Source: DATAVB01 sp040414495 (GTDB lineage: Bacteria > Actinomycetota > Actinomycetes > Mycobacteriales > QHCD01). Taken from it: DNA of 5,706 bases. The position numbers were made by a program, and so were the translations under genes. This document shows positions 1-5,560 of the stretch, piece by piece. The notes under the pieces are model-generated. The model worked only from the letters and a program-made list of their open reading frames with translations, was not told the origin of the DNA and ran no database searches. Location of the stretch: the NCBI GenBank assembly GCA_040414495.1, contig JBEDUI010000056.1:1-5706 (forward strand), read 5' to 3'. Position 1 is the first letter of the stretch. Each line of letters starts with the position of its first letter.

Positions 1-759
1 ACTGCCCTCATCCACGGCGATCGGCAGCCGGCTGCGTTCCCGGATCGCCGCCAATCCCCGCCAGTCCGGGCTTTTCACCGGTTGCTCAGCACAGTGGACG
101 GTCGGGATATCGGCGATCCGGTCCAGCAGTCGTACGAATGTGGACGGCCAGTACGACTGGTTGGCATCCAGCCAGATCGGCTTGTCCCCCACCTCCGCCG
201 CCACGGCGTGGATCCGCTCGGCATCGCGCTCCACCTCGCCGGTGATCTTCACCTTGAAGGCCGGATACGCGGCCGATTCACGGGCTCGTTTCACCATTTC
301 CGCGGGCGTATCGGCCCCGATGGCCGAGCACAACGGCAATTCGTCGACCAGCTTCCCGCCCAGCAAGGCATGCAGTGGCACGCCGGCACATTGGCCGGCC
401 AGATCATGCAGCGCCACATCCACGGCGGCCCGGGCAAATGGCATTCCGTTCGACACCGACGGGCTGAGCGCGGCGGTCGCGCGTTCGTGGAAAAGCCCGA
501 TGTCAAAGGGAGACAGCCCGATGACGATGTCGGCCAGGTGACGACGTACCACCGCCAGCATTGTCTCGATCGTCTCGTAACTCCAGGTCGGCAACGCCCG
601 CTGCTCGCCCCATCCGACCAACCCGTCGTCGGTTTCCAGCTTCACGAACAGCACCGGGCCGGTCATGCCGGGTCCGTTGACGGTGCCGCTGCCCAGGGCG
701 AATGTGCGTTTGAACGGAACCGCGGCAGCAATCGCGGTGACCCGGGAAATCCGGCTCAT
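1..759 (-). CDS. Enolase-superfamily (mandelate racemase/muconate lactonizing) enzyme, C-terminus cut by window edge
   Basis: Reading leftwards from an ATG at 759-757 gives 253 uninterrupted codons to base 1, with no stop, so the gene continues outside. Seen: an N-terminal capping domain (residues 1 to about 130, including GWGEQ near 50 and the helix AAVDVALHDLAGQ at 111-123), then the start of the barrel with the catalytic KxK (K169, K171 in FKVKI), metal ligands D198 (LDANQ), E225 (AEQPV) and D250 (AVDEG). Known: this K-x-K/D/E/D order is that of the muconate-lactonizing subgroup, which abstracts a proton next to a carboxylate using Mg2+ or Mn2+; members include cycloisomerases, epimerases and sugar-acid or lactone enzymes. 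The second-face lysine expected further on lies outside. The start overlaps the upstream stop by one base (TGATG), with no strong Shine-Dalgarno, suggesting translational coupling. The substrate cannot be assigned; a sugar-acid or lactone enzyme is inferred from the neighbours. Confidence 0.93.
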   Translation of the reverse strand, partial: MSRISRVTAIAAAVPFKRTFALGSGTVNGPGMTGPVLFVKLETDDGLVGWGEQRALPTWSYETIETMLAVVRRHLADIVIGLSPFDIGLFHERATAALSPSVSNGMPFARAAVDVALHDLAGQCAGVPLHALLGGKLVDELPLCSAIGADTPAEMVKRARESAAYPAFKVKITGEVERDAERIHAVAAEVGDKPIWLDANQSYWPSTFVRLLDRIADIPTVHCAEQPVKSPDWRGLAAIRERSRLPIAVDEGS

Positions 760-1751
760 CAGGCCGCCACATCCCAGACCGCGGGCTCGACGAAACTCGG
801 CCCTTTCTCCTGCCGGTCCAACCAGGCCACGATGTCGCGCACCACCCCGTGCATCAGCGCTTGATGGCCCTCGATCGTGTCGCCGGCCACGTGCGGGGTG
901 AGCAGCACATTGGCCAGATCGTGAATTCGCGGATCCAGTTGCGGCGGCTCGGTTTCATAGACATCCAGCGCAGCCGAAATCCGGCCCGCGACCAATTCCC
1001 GCGTTAATGCCGCCTCGTCAATGGCCGCGCCACGGGCGGAATTGATCAACAATGCACCGTCCGGCAGCAACGCCAATTCGGCCGGACCGATCATGCCTTT
1101 CGTTTCCGGTGTCGAGGGCACGTGTACGGAAACGATCTGGTGCCGCAGAGCCACGGCCAGCGGCACCGAATTGACGCCGAGTTGCCGCGCAGCTTCAGAA
1201 CTCAGGTACGGGTCGTACACATCGACGGTGAGGTCGAACGGCGCGAGCAATCTGAGAAATGCCCGTGCGGTCGAACTGGCGCCGATCAGCCCGATGTGCT
1301 GACCGGACAATTCGCGGCCACGGTGCGCGGAGTCTTTCCAGCCGCCGGCCCGTACGCGCGCGTCGAACGTCGGCAGTCGGCGCAGCATGGTCAACGTCGC
1401 GGCCAGACAGAATTCGGCCACCGACTCGGCAATTCGGTGCGCCGCGGAGAATACGGCCACACCCCGGTCGAACGTGCTGCGCGGCACCAGCCTTTTCACC
1501 GACCCGGCAGCGTGCCCGATTGCCCGCAGGTCGGTCGCCGCCGCCAACATCGACTCGTCCAACGCCGGCGATCCCCAACTGGTCAGCAATACGTGCGCGC
1601 CGGGCAGCAATTCGGTCAACGCCGCCGCGGTCAATTCCGGGCCGTCATTCCAGACCACGTCAAACCGCTCGGTCAGCAATTCCCGGCAGGCCGGCGAGCA
1701 CACATCAGCCAACCGTGCCGCGCTCGGAGCTACCACCACGCGCTCGCGCAT
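759..1751 (-). CDS. D-isomer-specific 2-hydroxyacid dehydrogenase (NAD-dependent, GhrB/SerA-like)
   Basis: This is a 330-residue protein, the usual family length. It should interconvert a 2-oxoacid and a D-2-hydroxyacid with NAD(P)H in the cytoplasm. Seen: the catalytic triad R240 (NSARGAAIDE), E268 (five residues after D263 in ALDVYETEPP) and H287 (LLTPHVAG); a Rossmann domain from about 150 to 290 with D180 (VYDPY) ending the second strand, favouring NAD. The nucleotide loop is unusual: GLIGASSTAR (154-163) lacks the second and third glycines of GxGxxG. As I recall, one subfamily carries GAS-R-[IV]-G here, so only part of the change would be unusual. The ATG at 1751 is chosen because the family N-terminus (RERVVVAPS) begins there; the longer frame from 1847 would translate the operator and leader. 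The Shine-Dalgarno is weak (GGGG a few bases upstream). It is the first gene of a unit with the enolase-family gene. The substrate is unknown; glyoxylate, hydroxypyruvate or a sugar-derived 2-oxoacid are possible. Confidence 0.93.
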   Translation of the reverse strand: MRERVVVAPSAARLADVCSPACRELLTERFDVVWNDGPELTAAALTELLPGAHVLLTSWGSPALDESMLAAATDLRAIGHAAGSVKRLVPRSTFDRGVAVFSAAHRIAESVAEFCLAATLTMLRRLPTFDARVRAGGWKDSAHRGRELSGQHIGLIGASSTARAFLRLLAPFDLTVDVYDPYLSSEAARQLGVNSVPLAVALRHQIVSVHVPSTPETKGMIGPAELALLPDGALLINSARGAAIDEAALTRELVAGRISAALDVYETEPPQLDPRIHDLANVLLTPHVAGDTIEGHQALMHGVVRDIVAWLDRQEKGPSFVEPAVWDVAA

Positions 1752-1793
1752 CGCACCCCAATCCCGAACCCTCTGCCGTCCACTCCCTCCATT

Positions 1794-1811
1794 TCGGAAA
1801 GCGCTTTCCGA
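1794..1811. promoter_or_regulatory. LacI-family type operator, perfect 18-bp palindrome
   Basis: TCGGAAAGCGCTTTCCGA is a perfect dyad centred on a CG step. Known: LacI/GalR-family repressors bind palindromes of this layout with a central CG, and GAAAGCGCTTTC-type sites are common before sugar genes in actinobacteria. It lies about 8 to 25 bases downstream of the predicted start of transcription of the 2-hydroxyacid dehydrogenase unit, a position suited to repression. No LacI-family gene is in the window, so the regulator would be encoded elsewhere. Confidence 0.8.
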
Positions 1812-1824
1812 TAGAGGAATTCGG

Positions 1825-1854
1825 AATTTACCGTACGTACAGCACAACGGTCAA
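1825..1854 (-). promoter_or_regulatory. Promoter for the 2-hydroxyacid dehydrogenase/enolase-family unit
   Basis: On the minus strand there is a -35 box TTGACC (1854-1849), an 18-base spacer and a -10 box TAAATT (1830-1825), close to the housekeeping sigma consensus. The predicted transcription start is near 1818, giving a leader of about 67 bases. The -35 begins five bases after the stop codon of the ketopantoate-reductase-like gene, with no terminator between, so read-through from the upstream pair is also possible. The spacer contains the palindrome GTACGTAC (1833-1840), which could be another protein site. Confidence 0.7.
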
Positions 1855-1859
1855 GACTC

Positions 1860-2729
1860 CTACCGGGCGGCCAGATTCTCCAGAATCTGCTCGACCGCCG
1901 CCGACGTGACGACCGCCTGGTCCGGCCCGAGGGCGCGGATCACCGGGCCGGCGATCGCATCCAATTCCAACGCCCGACCCGACGTAAAGTCCTTCAGCAT
2001 CGAGGAACGCATCGTCGCCGGCAGGCCCACCAACCGTTGGTACGGCGCCTCAACATCAATCACCGCGCCGCCACGTCCGGCCGCGGCCACGGTCTCGGCG
2101 ACCAACGGACGTACCCAGTCCGCCCGCGTCCGCAGCGCCTCCCCCAATGGCGCCCGCGCGCTCGTCGTCAGCAAGGCCAACGGCGCCAGCATGGTCAGCT
2201 TCTGCCACAACACCAGACGTTCGTCCTCGTGCGTACGTACCGCCAACCCCGCCGCCGTGAGCAGGTCGGCCACCCGCCGGCCCGGCTCCGAACCCGTCGC
2301 GACCGCGAAGTCGGCGAAGCCTGAGGACTGCTCGATCACGCCGGGGCTGACCCGGGTCGCCTCGACCGCGATCGTCGCCGCGACCACCGTCGGGTACATC
2401 CCCCGCAGCAACGGCATGTGGTCGATCCCGTTCAGCAGCGGCACCACGACCGAGCCACCGACCACGCCGGCCGGTATCCGGGCCAGCGCCGGCAGCAACT
2501 CGGTCGCCTTGACCGCCACGAACAGCACATCCACCGGCCCGGTCAACCAGGCCCCGGTCATCGGCCGGATAGCAACAGAATCCGCTGGCGTACGCAACGC
2601 GATGCCCCGGGCCGCGATGGCGGCCGATGTCTGCTCGGTCGCGATCACCGTGACCTCGTGACCGGCGTGCCCGAGCCGTGCGGCTACCAGACCGCCTACC
2701 GCACCAGGTCCCAGAACCGCGATCCGCAT
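1860..2729 (-). CDS. Ketopantoate reductase (PanE/ApbA) family oxidoreductase, probably not a true pantoate enzyme
   Basis: The product has 289 residues, typical for the family. Known: family members reduce a 2-oxoacid with NADPH; PanE makes pantoate for coenzyme A. Seen: an N-terminal Rossmann domain with GPGAVGG (7-13), K74 (AVKA), N100 (LLNGID), and an all-helical C-terminal domain with the catalytic lysine K177 (LWQKL), S242/S243 (SSMLKD) and E255 (LELDAIAG). The residues at K177+4 and K177+8 are L181 and A185, where E. coli PanE has two substrate-binding asparagines, so a different 2-oxoacid is likely. The ATG at 2729 is chosen over an in-frame TTG at 2735 because GGAGG lies six bases before it. 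The gene follows the ManA homologue by 20 bases and is almost certainly co-transcribed. A role in a sugar-derived pathway is inferred from context only. Confidence 0.92.
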   Translation of the reverse strand: MRIAVLGPGAVGGLVAARLGHAGHEVTVIATEQTSAAIAARGIALRTPADSVAIRPMTGAWLTGPVDVLFVAVKATELLPALARIPAGVVGGSVVVPLLNGIDHMPLLRGMYPTVVAATIAVEATRVSPGVIEQSSGFADFAVATGSEPGRRVADLLTAAGLAVRTHEDERLVLWQKLTMLAPLALLTTSARAPLGEALRTRADWVRPLVAETVAAAGRGGAVIDVEAPYQRLVGLPATMRSSMLKDFTSGRALELDAIAGPVIRALGPDQAVVTSAAVEQILENLAAR

Positions 2730-2735
2730 CGACAA

Positions 2736-2740
2736 CCTCC
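2736..2740 (-). promoter_or_regulatory. Ribosome binding site of the ketopantoate-reductase-like gene
   Basis: GGAGG on the minus strand with a six-base spacer (TTGTCG) to the ATG at 2729. It decides this ATG over the in-frame TTG at 2735, which would abut the site directly. Confidence 0.8.
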
Positions 2741-2749
2741 CGTTGAATC

Positions 2750-3751
2750 CTAGGCCGGCGGCCGGGCCCGGATCGCCGACAACCCGACGCCCGCAACCTC
2801 AACCGCGCCGGCGGCATACGGCACCAGGATCGTGTCACCGCGCCGGATCGGCATTGGCTGCGGGATTTCCCCGCCGCGCAGCTCACCGTTTCCATCGAGC
2901 ACCACCAACACGCTGTACCCCGGATCGAGCGTGATGCTCGGGTCCGGTCGCAGCCGTTCGGCCCGGAAGAACGGGTCGGCCTCGCCGGGGAACGCGTTCG
3001 TATCCCGGTTGCTGCGCAGCAGATCCAGCCGCTGCGTCCCGGTGGCGGCCCGGTTCACGCATTGCAGCGCCACCTCGTACCCGAGCCCGAGATGACCCTC
3101 GGTCGGACCGTCGAGCGCGAATCCCTTCCATTCCAGGAATATCGAAAAGTCGGTCGGCTCCTGCAACTCGACCAGCAGAATTCCCGGCCCGATCGAATGC
3201 GGCAGTCCGGCCGGAACGAGAACGCTGTCGCCCGGCGCCACCGAGATCCGGTTGGTCGCGGCCAGCATCGTCTCGGTCTCTTGGGCCGCACACCAACCGG
3301 CCAGCTCGCCGGCCTCGACATCCCGGGCGAATCCCAAGTGGACATACGCGTCCGAACCGGCATCGACGATCAGCCAGGCCTCGGTTTTTCCGTACGGACT
3401 ACTCAGATGATCGGCGGCGAACGGGCGGTCGGGGTGCACGTGCACGGGCAACCGCTGACCGGCATCGAGCAACTTGACCAGCAACTGCGGCTCGCGCCCG
3501 TGCCGTTCAATGTGCTCCGGACCGAGCCATGCGATCGGATCGGCCACGACCGCATCGCGCAGCAGTCGACCGTCCGGCAGCACCGACAACCCGGACGGGC
3601 CCTTGCCCCACTGGGTTGTCGTCGAGGCAATCCAGTCCTCGGGCGATCCGACTTCAGCCGCCGAAGCGGCCATACCGCGGAACGCGGCGATGGCGTTCGA
3701 GCCGCGATAGAACGACCGGGGCAGGTTCGGCTCCAGCCGGATCGGATGCAT
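2750..3751 (-). CDS. manA: Class I mannose-6-phosphate isomerase homologue (ManA-like, zinc cupin)
   Basis: This is a 333-residue cupin-fold protein. Known: the family interconverts mannose-6-phosphate and fructose-6-phosphate in the cytoplasm using one zinc. Seen: LLVKLLDAGQRLPVHVHPD (90-108) with H104 and H106, GKTEAWLIV (121-129) with K122 and E124, and VPAGLPHSIG (179-188) with H185; these supply the expected metal-binding set. The N-terminal block with FYRG (14-17), EDWIAS (38-43) and LLRDAV (63-68) resembles a short actinobacterial branch. The classic QVHPD is HVHPD here, with histidine replacing the glutamine. I believe this is typical of the branch, some members of which may act on other sugar phosphates or free sugars. 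The ATG at 3751 is chosen over an in-frame ATG at 3766 because AGGGAG lies between them with a six-base spacer. It is the first gene of the minus-strand unit and divergent from the polyol dehydrogenase. Confidence 0.92.
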   Translation of the reverse strand: MHPIRLEPNLPRSFYRGSNAIAAFRGMAASAAEVGSPEDWIASTTTQWGKGPSGLSVLPDGRLLRDAVVADPIAWLGPEHIERHGREPQLLVKLLDAGQRLPVHVHPDRPFAADHLSSPYGKTEAWLIVDAGSDAYVHLGFARDVEAGELAGWCAAQETETMLAATNRISVAPGDSVLVPAGLPHSIGPGILLVELQEPTDFSIFLEWKGFALDGPTEGHLGLGYEVALQCVNRAATGTQRLDLLRSNRDTNAFPGEADPFFRAERLRPDPSITLDPGYSVLVVLDGNGELRGGEIPQPMPIRRGDTILVPYAAGAVEVAGVGLSAIRARPPA

Positions 3752-3757
3752 GGCGGT

Positions 3758-3763
3758 CTCCCT
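3758..3763 (-). promoter_or_regulatory. Ribosome binding site deciding the manA start
   Basis: AGGGAG on the minus strand, six bases before the ATG at 3751. The alternative in-frame ATG at 3766 immediately precedes this site and has no Shine-Dalgarno of its own. Confidence 0.75.
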
Positions 3764-3800
3764 CATAAGCGAACGTTGCTGGCACTGATGATTTCGTACG

Positions 3801-3824
3801 CCCGGCGCTGGCGTCAGCGCGGGG
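3801..3824. promoter_or_regulatory. Imperfect dyad in the divergent control region
   Basis: GCGCTG (3805-3810) and CAGCGC (3815-3820) form a perfect six-base inverted repeat around GCGT. After one mismatch it continues as CCC/GGG (3801-3803 and 3822-3824), so 9 of 10 positions are symmetric. It lies midway between the divergent manA and polyol dehydrogenase genes. It could be an operator or a leader hairpin for the manA transcript; no T-run follows in either direction, so it does not look like a terminator. Confidence 0.45.
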
Positions 3825-3829
3825 AATCT

Positions 3830-3853
3830 TTCGCCGAAAACGTTGGCCGCGAA
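3830..3853. promoter_or_regulatory. 24-bp imperfect palindrome, candidate operator before the polyol dehydrogenase
   Basis: The outer arms TTCGC (3830-3834) and GCGAA (3849-3853) are perfect inverted repeats, the core is AACGTT (3839-3844), and G3836/C3847 also pair, so 9 of 12 positions are symmetric about 3841/3842. AACGTT is a core seen in LacI-family (PurR/RbsR-like) operators, but the wide arms would also suit another regulator. It overlaps the region expected for the -35 box of the plus-strand gene, a position suited to repression. Confidence 0.5.
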
Positions 3854-3860
3854 CTCAGGT

Positions 3861-3866
3861 TATGGT
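3861..3866 (+). promoter_or_regulatory. Possible -10 box of the polyol dehydrogenase gene
   Basis: TATGGT fits the TAnnnT pattern and would place the transcription start near 3873, about 20 bases before the ATG. No convincing -35 box is seen at 16 to 19 bases upstream; that position is occupied by the 24-bp dyad, which may mean an activator is needed or that the true promoter differs. Confidence 0.35.
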
Positions 3867-3883
3867 CGGGAGCAGACCCCAAC

Positions 3884-3889
3884 GAGGAG
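3884..3889 (+). promoter_or_regulatory. Ribosome binding site of the polyol dehydrogenase gene
   Basis: GAGGAG four bases before the ATG at 3894. It decides this start against an in-frame TTG at 3843 inside the dyad and an ATG at 3918 that has no Shine-Dalgarno. Confidence 0.7.
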
Positions 3890-3893
3890 CCCA

Positions 3894-4916
3894 ATGAGCA
3901 CCCAACTGCCCACCACCATGCAGGCCAGCGTCCTGATCGAGCCGAAGGTTATCCGGTTGCAGGAGCGACCGGTGCCGACTCCGGGACCGGACGAGGTGTT
4001 GATCCGGGTAGCCAGCGTCGGGGTCTGCGGCTCCGATGTCCATTACTACGACCACGGCCGGATCGGCGATTTCGTGGTCCGCTCGCCACTTGTACTGGGG
4101 CATGAGGCCTCCGGGCGGATCGCCGCGGTCGGCGCCGATGTCGATCCGGGCCGGATCGGGCAACGGGTCGCTATCGAGCCCGGCGCGCCCTGCCGGCACT
4201 GCGCGCAATGCCGGCGCGGTGAATACAACCTGTGCCAGCAGATCCAGTTCTACGGCACCCCGCCGGTCGACGGCGCGCTGTGTGAGTACGTTCTGGCGCC
4301 GGCCGATTTCGCCTACCCGGTGCCACCGTCGATCAGCGACGATGCCGCGGCGCTGATCGAGCCGCTGTCGGTGGGGATTTGGGCCAATCGCAAGGCCGGA
4401 ACCGGCGCCGGTAGCTCGCTGCTCATCGCCGGAGCCGGACCGATCGGCCTGGTCACTTTGCAGGTTGCCCGCGCCATGGGCGCCACCACAGTGGTCATCA
4501 GCGACATCAACCCGGACCGGCTCAGCACCGCCATGGCCATGGGCGCGGCCGCGACGCACCTGGCCGGCAAAGACGAACTGCCGACCGCTGATTTCGACGC
4601 GTTCATCGACTGCTCAGGTGTTCCGGCCGCTGTGGTCGCCGGAATGCGGGCGGTCCGGCCGGCCGGAAGGATCGTGCTGGTCGGCATGGGCGCGGACGAA
4701 CTGACCATTCCGGTAGCGCTGCTGCAACAGCGCGAACTGCTGCTGACCGGCACATTCCGTTACGCCAACACCTGGCCGGACGCGATCGCGTTGTTGTCCA
4801 CCGGCGCGGTCGACATGGACCGGCTGGTGACCAGCCATCACAACCTGGCCGACACGCCGGCGGCATTGCAGGCCGGTTCCCGGCCGGGTCACATCAAGGC
4901 TGTCATCGCGCCGTGA
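3894..4916 (+). CDS. Zinc-dependent polyol dehydrogenase (sorbitol/xylitol dehydrogenase, MDR family)
   Basis: This is a 340-residue medium-chain dehydrogenase/reductase. It should oxidise a secondary alcohol of a polyol (sorbitol to fructose, xylitol to xylulose, or similar) with NAD+. Seen: the catalytic zinc set C45 (GVCGSDVHYY), H70-E71 (LGHEASG) and E156 (LIEPLSVG); the structural zinc cysteines C100, C103, C106 and C114; a Rossmann domain with GAGPIG (180-185) and D204 (ISDIN), which favours NAD over NADP. The segment GSDVHYYDHGRIGDFVV (46-62) is very close to animal and bacterial sorbitol dehydrogenases, so the subfamily is firm although the exact polyol is not. It is divergent from manA across a 142-base region with two dyads, suggesting shared control. 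Together with a mannose-6-phosphate isomerase homologue it points to sugar alcohol or ketose metabolism. An imperfect LacI-like site overlaps its stop codon. Confidence 0.95.
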   Translation: MSTQLPTTMQASVLIEPKVIRLQERPVPTPGPDEVLIRVASVGVCGSDVHYYDHGRIGDFVVRSPLVLGHEASGRIAAVGADVDPGRIGQRVAIEPGAPCRHCAQCRRGEYNLCQQIQFYGTPPVDGALCEYVLAPADFAYPVPPSISDDAAALIEPLSVGIWANRKAGTGAGSSLLIAGAGPIGLVTLQVARAMGATTVVISDINPDRLSTAMAMGAAATHLAGKDELPTADFDAFIDCSGVPAAVVAGMRAVRPAGRIVLVGMGADELTIPVALLQQRELLLTGTFRYANTWPDAIALLSTGAVDMDRLVTSHHNLADTPAALQAGSRPGHIKAVIAP

Positions 4917-4927
4917 AAGCGCATTGA
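4914..4927. promoter_or_regulatory. Imperfect LacI-like site at the end of the polyol dehydrogenase gene
   Basis: TGAAAGCGCATTGA matches an ideal TGAAAGCGCTTTCA dyad at 12 of 14 positions and shares the AAAGCGC core with the perfect operator at 1794-1811. It begins at the TGA stop codon, well upstream of the HxlR gene, so its role is uncertain and chance is possible. Confidence 0.3.
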
Positions 4928-4998
4928 TTACCGGTAAATCGGCGGCAGGTGGCGATTTCAATGTCTGCCGAGGAAGACGAATAGCGCTCATGTTCGTC
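4928..4998. other. Short dyads in the gap before the HxlR gene
   Basis: The 137-base gap 4917-5053 has no gene. It holds a perfect 10-bp palindrome TTACCGGTAA (4928-4937), a six-base stem CGGCAG/CTGCCG (4943-4948 and 4965-4970) with a 16-base loop and no T-run after it, and an inverted repeat GACGAA/TTCGTC (4976-4981 and 4993-4998) with a spacer containing the palindrome AGCGCT. The stem is at best a weak terminator for the polyol dehydrogenase transcript; the others could be sites for the HxlR protein. Confidence 0.3.
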
Positions 4999-5041
4999 GG
5001 TCTACTGATAAAACGATCCTTCTTTTCCGAGTGAAACGTCG

Positions 5042-5047
5042 TACCAT
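5042..5047 (+). promoter_or_regulatory. Possible -10 box of a leaderless HxlR transcript
   Basis: TACCAT matches the -10 consensus at four of six positions, and its last base is seven bases before the A of the ATG at 5054, so transcription would start at the start codon. There is no Shine-Dalgarno before this ATG. No good -35 box is visible, and an alternative -10-like GATAAA lies at 5007-5012. Confidence 0.35.
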
Positions 5048-5053
5048 GAACAA

Positions 5054-5551
5054 ATGGCGCGGCGATCTCCTCGACTAGATGAACAACAATGCTCGATTGC
5101 GCGGGCACTCGCGGTTATCGGTGAACGCTGGACCCTCTTGGTGGTACGGGATATGTTCGCCGGTCTTCATCGATTTGACGACATTCAACAATCGCTCGGC
5201 ATTGCCCGCAACATCCTCACCGACCGACTCACGGGACTGACCGAAATCGGCATCGTGAAGCGCGTTCCGTATCAGGACCGGCCGGTTCGGTACGAATATC
5301 ACCTGACACGTAAGGGAATTGACCTGCGGCCGATCTTGGTCGGATTGCAGTTGTGGGGTGATCGATACTCTCCGGCACCGGAGGGACCGCTACGGCGTAT
5401 CGTCCACACCGCCTGCGAGCACTCTACGCAACCGCGGCTGCGTTGCTCGCATTGCTCGGAAGCAATTGCGAACGACGAGATCCAAACTCCGCTGCGTCGT
5501 CGCGGTACGACTCGGCGCGCTCCGAAACAACCAGCCCGGTCCAAGCGCTGA
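5054..5551 (+). CDS. HxlR-family winged-helix transcriptional regulator
   Basis: The product is a 165-residue DNA-binding protein. Seen: the HxlR core from about 10 to 105, with the conserved C13 (QQCSIARAL), IGERWTLLVVRDMF (22-35), the helix-turn-helix region RFDDIQQSLGIARNILTDRL (40-59), the wing around RPVRYEYHLT (76-85) and WGDRYSP (101-107). The C-terminal extension has C121, C131 and C134 with nearby histidines (H118, H123, H133), which could bind zinc or sense redox state, and ends in a basic tail (149-165). Known: HxlR proteins are dimeric, and B. subtilis HxlR activates formaldehyde-fixation genes while relatives respond to aldehydes, quinones or other small molecules. Likely targets are its own gap region or a neighbouring gene; a link to the sugar genes is unproven. 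Its base composition looks somewhat less GC-rich than that of the preceding genes. The ATG at 5046 is out of frame and hits a stop early. Confidence 0.93.
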   Translation: MARRSPRLDEQQCSIARALAVIGERWTLLVVRDMFAGLHRFDDIQQSLGIARNILTDRLTGLTEIGIVKRVPYQDRPVRYEYHLTRKGIDLRPILVGLQLWGDRYSPAPEGPLRRIVHTACEHSTQPRLRCSHCSEAIANDEIQTPLRRRGTTRRAPKQPARSKR

Positions 5552-5560
5552 TTTTTCGAG

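Noticed and set aside
82..864. 260-codon plus-strand open frame at the left end
   Set aside because: It is antisense to the enolase-family gene, whose minus-strand translation shows clear catalytic motifs; the plus frame is rich in Gly/Arg/His/Gln with no motif.
1752..1847. N-terminal extension of the 2-hydroxyacid dehydrogenase from the start at 1847
   Set aside because: The 32 added residues would be translated from the -10 box, operator and leader, and do not resemble the family.
1387..2661. Long plus-strand open frame (424 codons) opposite the dehydrogenase and PanE-like genes
   Set aside because: It is a shadow frame common in GC-rich DNA: low-complexity Ala/Arg/Ser/Thr/Pro composition, no family motifs, and it crosses the promoter and operator.
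3772..3777. Second AACGTT core as a paired operator with the 24-bp dyad
   Set aside because: Symmetry stops at the six-base core, so it is likely chance.
4943..4970. CGGCAG/CTGCCG stem as an intrinsic terminator for the polyol dehydrogenase gene
   Set aside because: The stem is short, the loop is 16 bases and no T-run follows, so terminator function is not supported; kept only as a dyad note.
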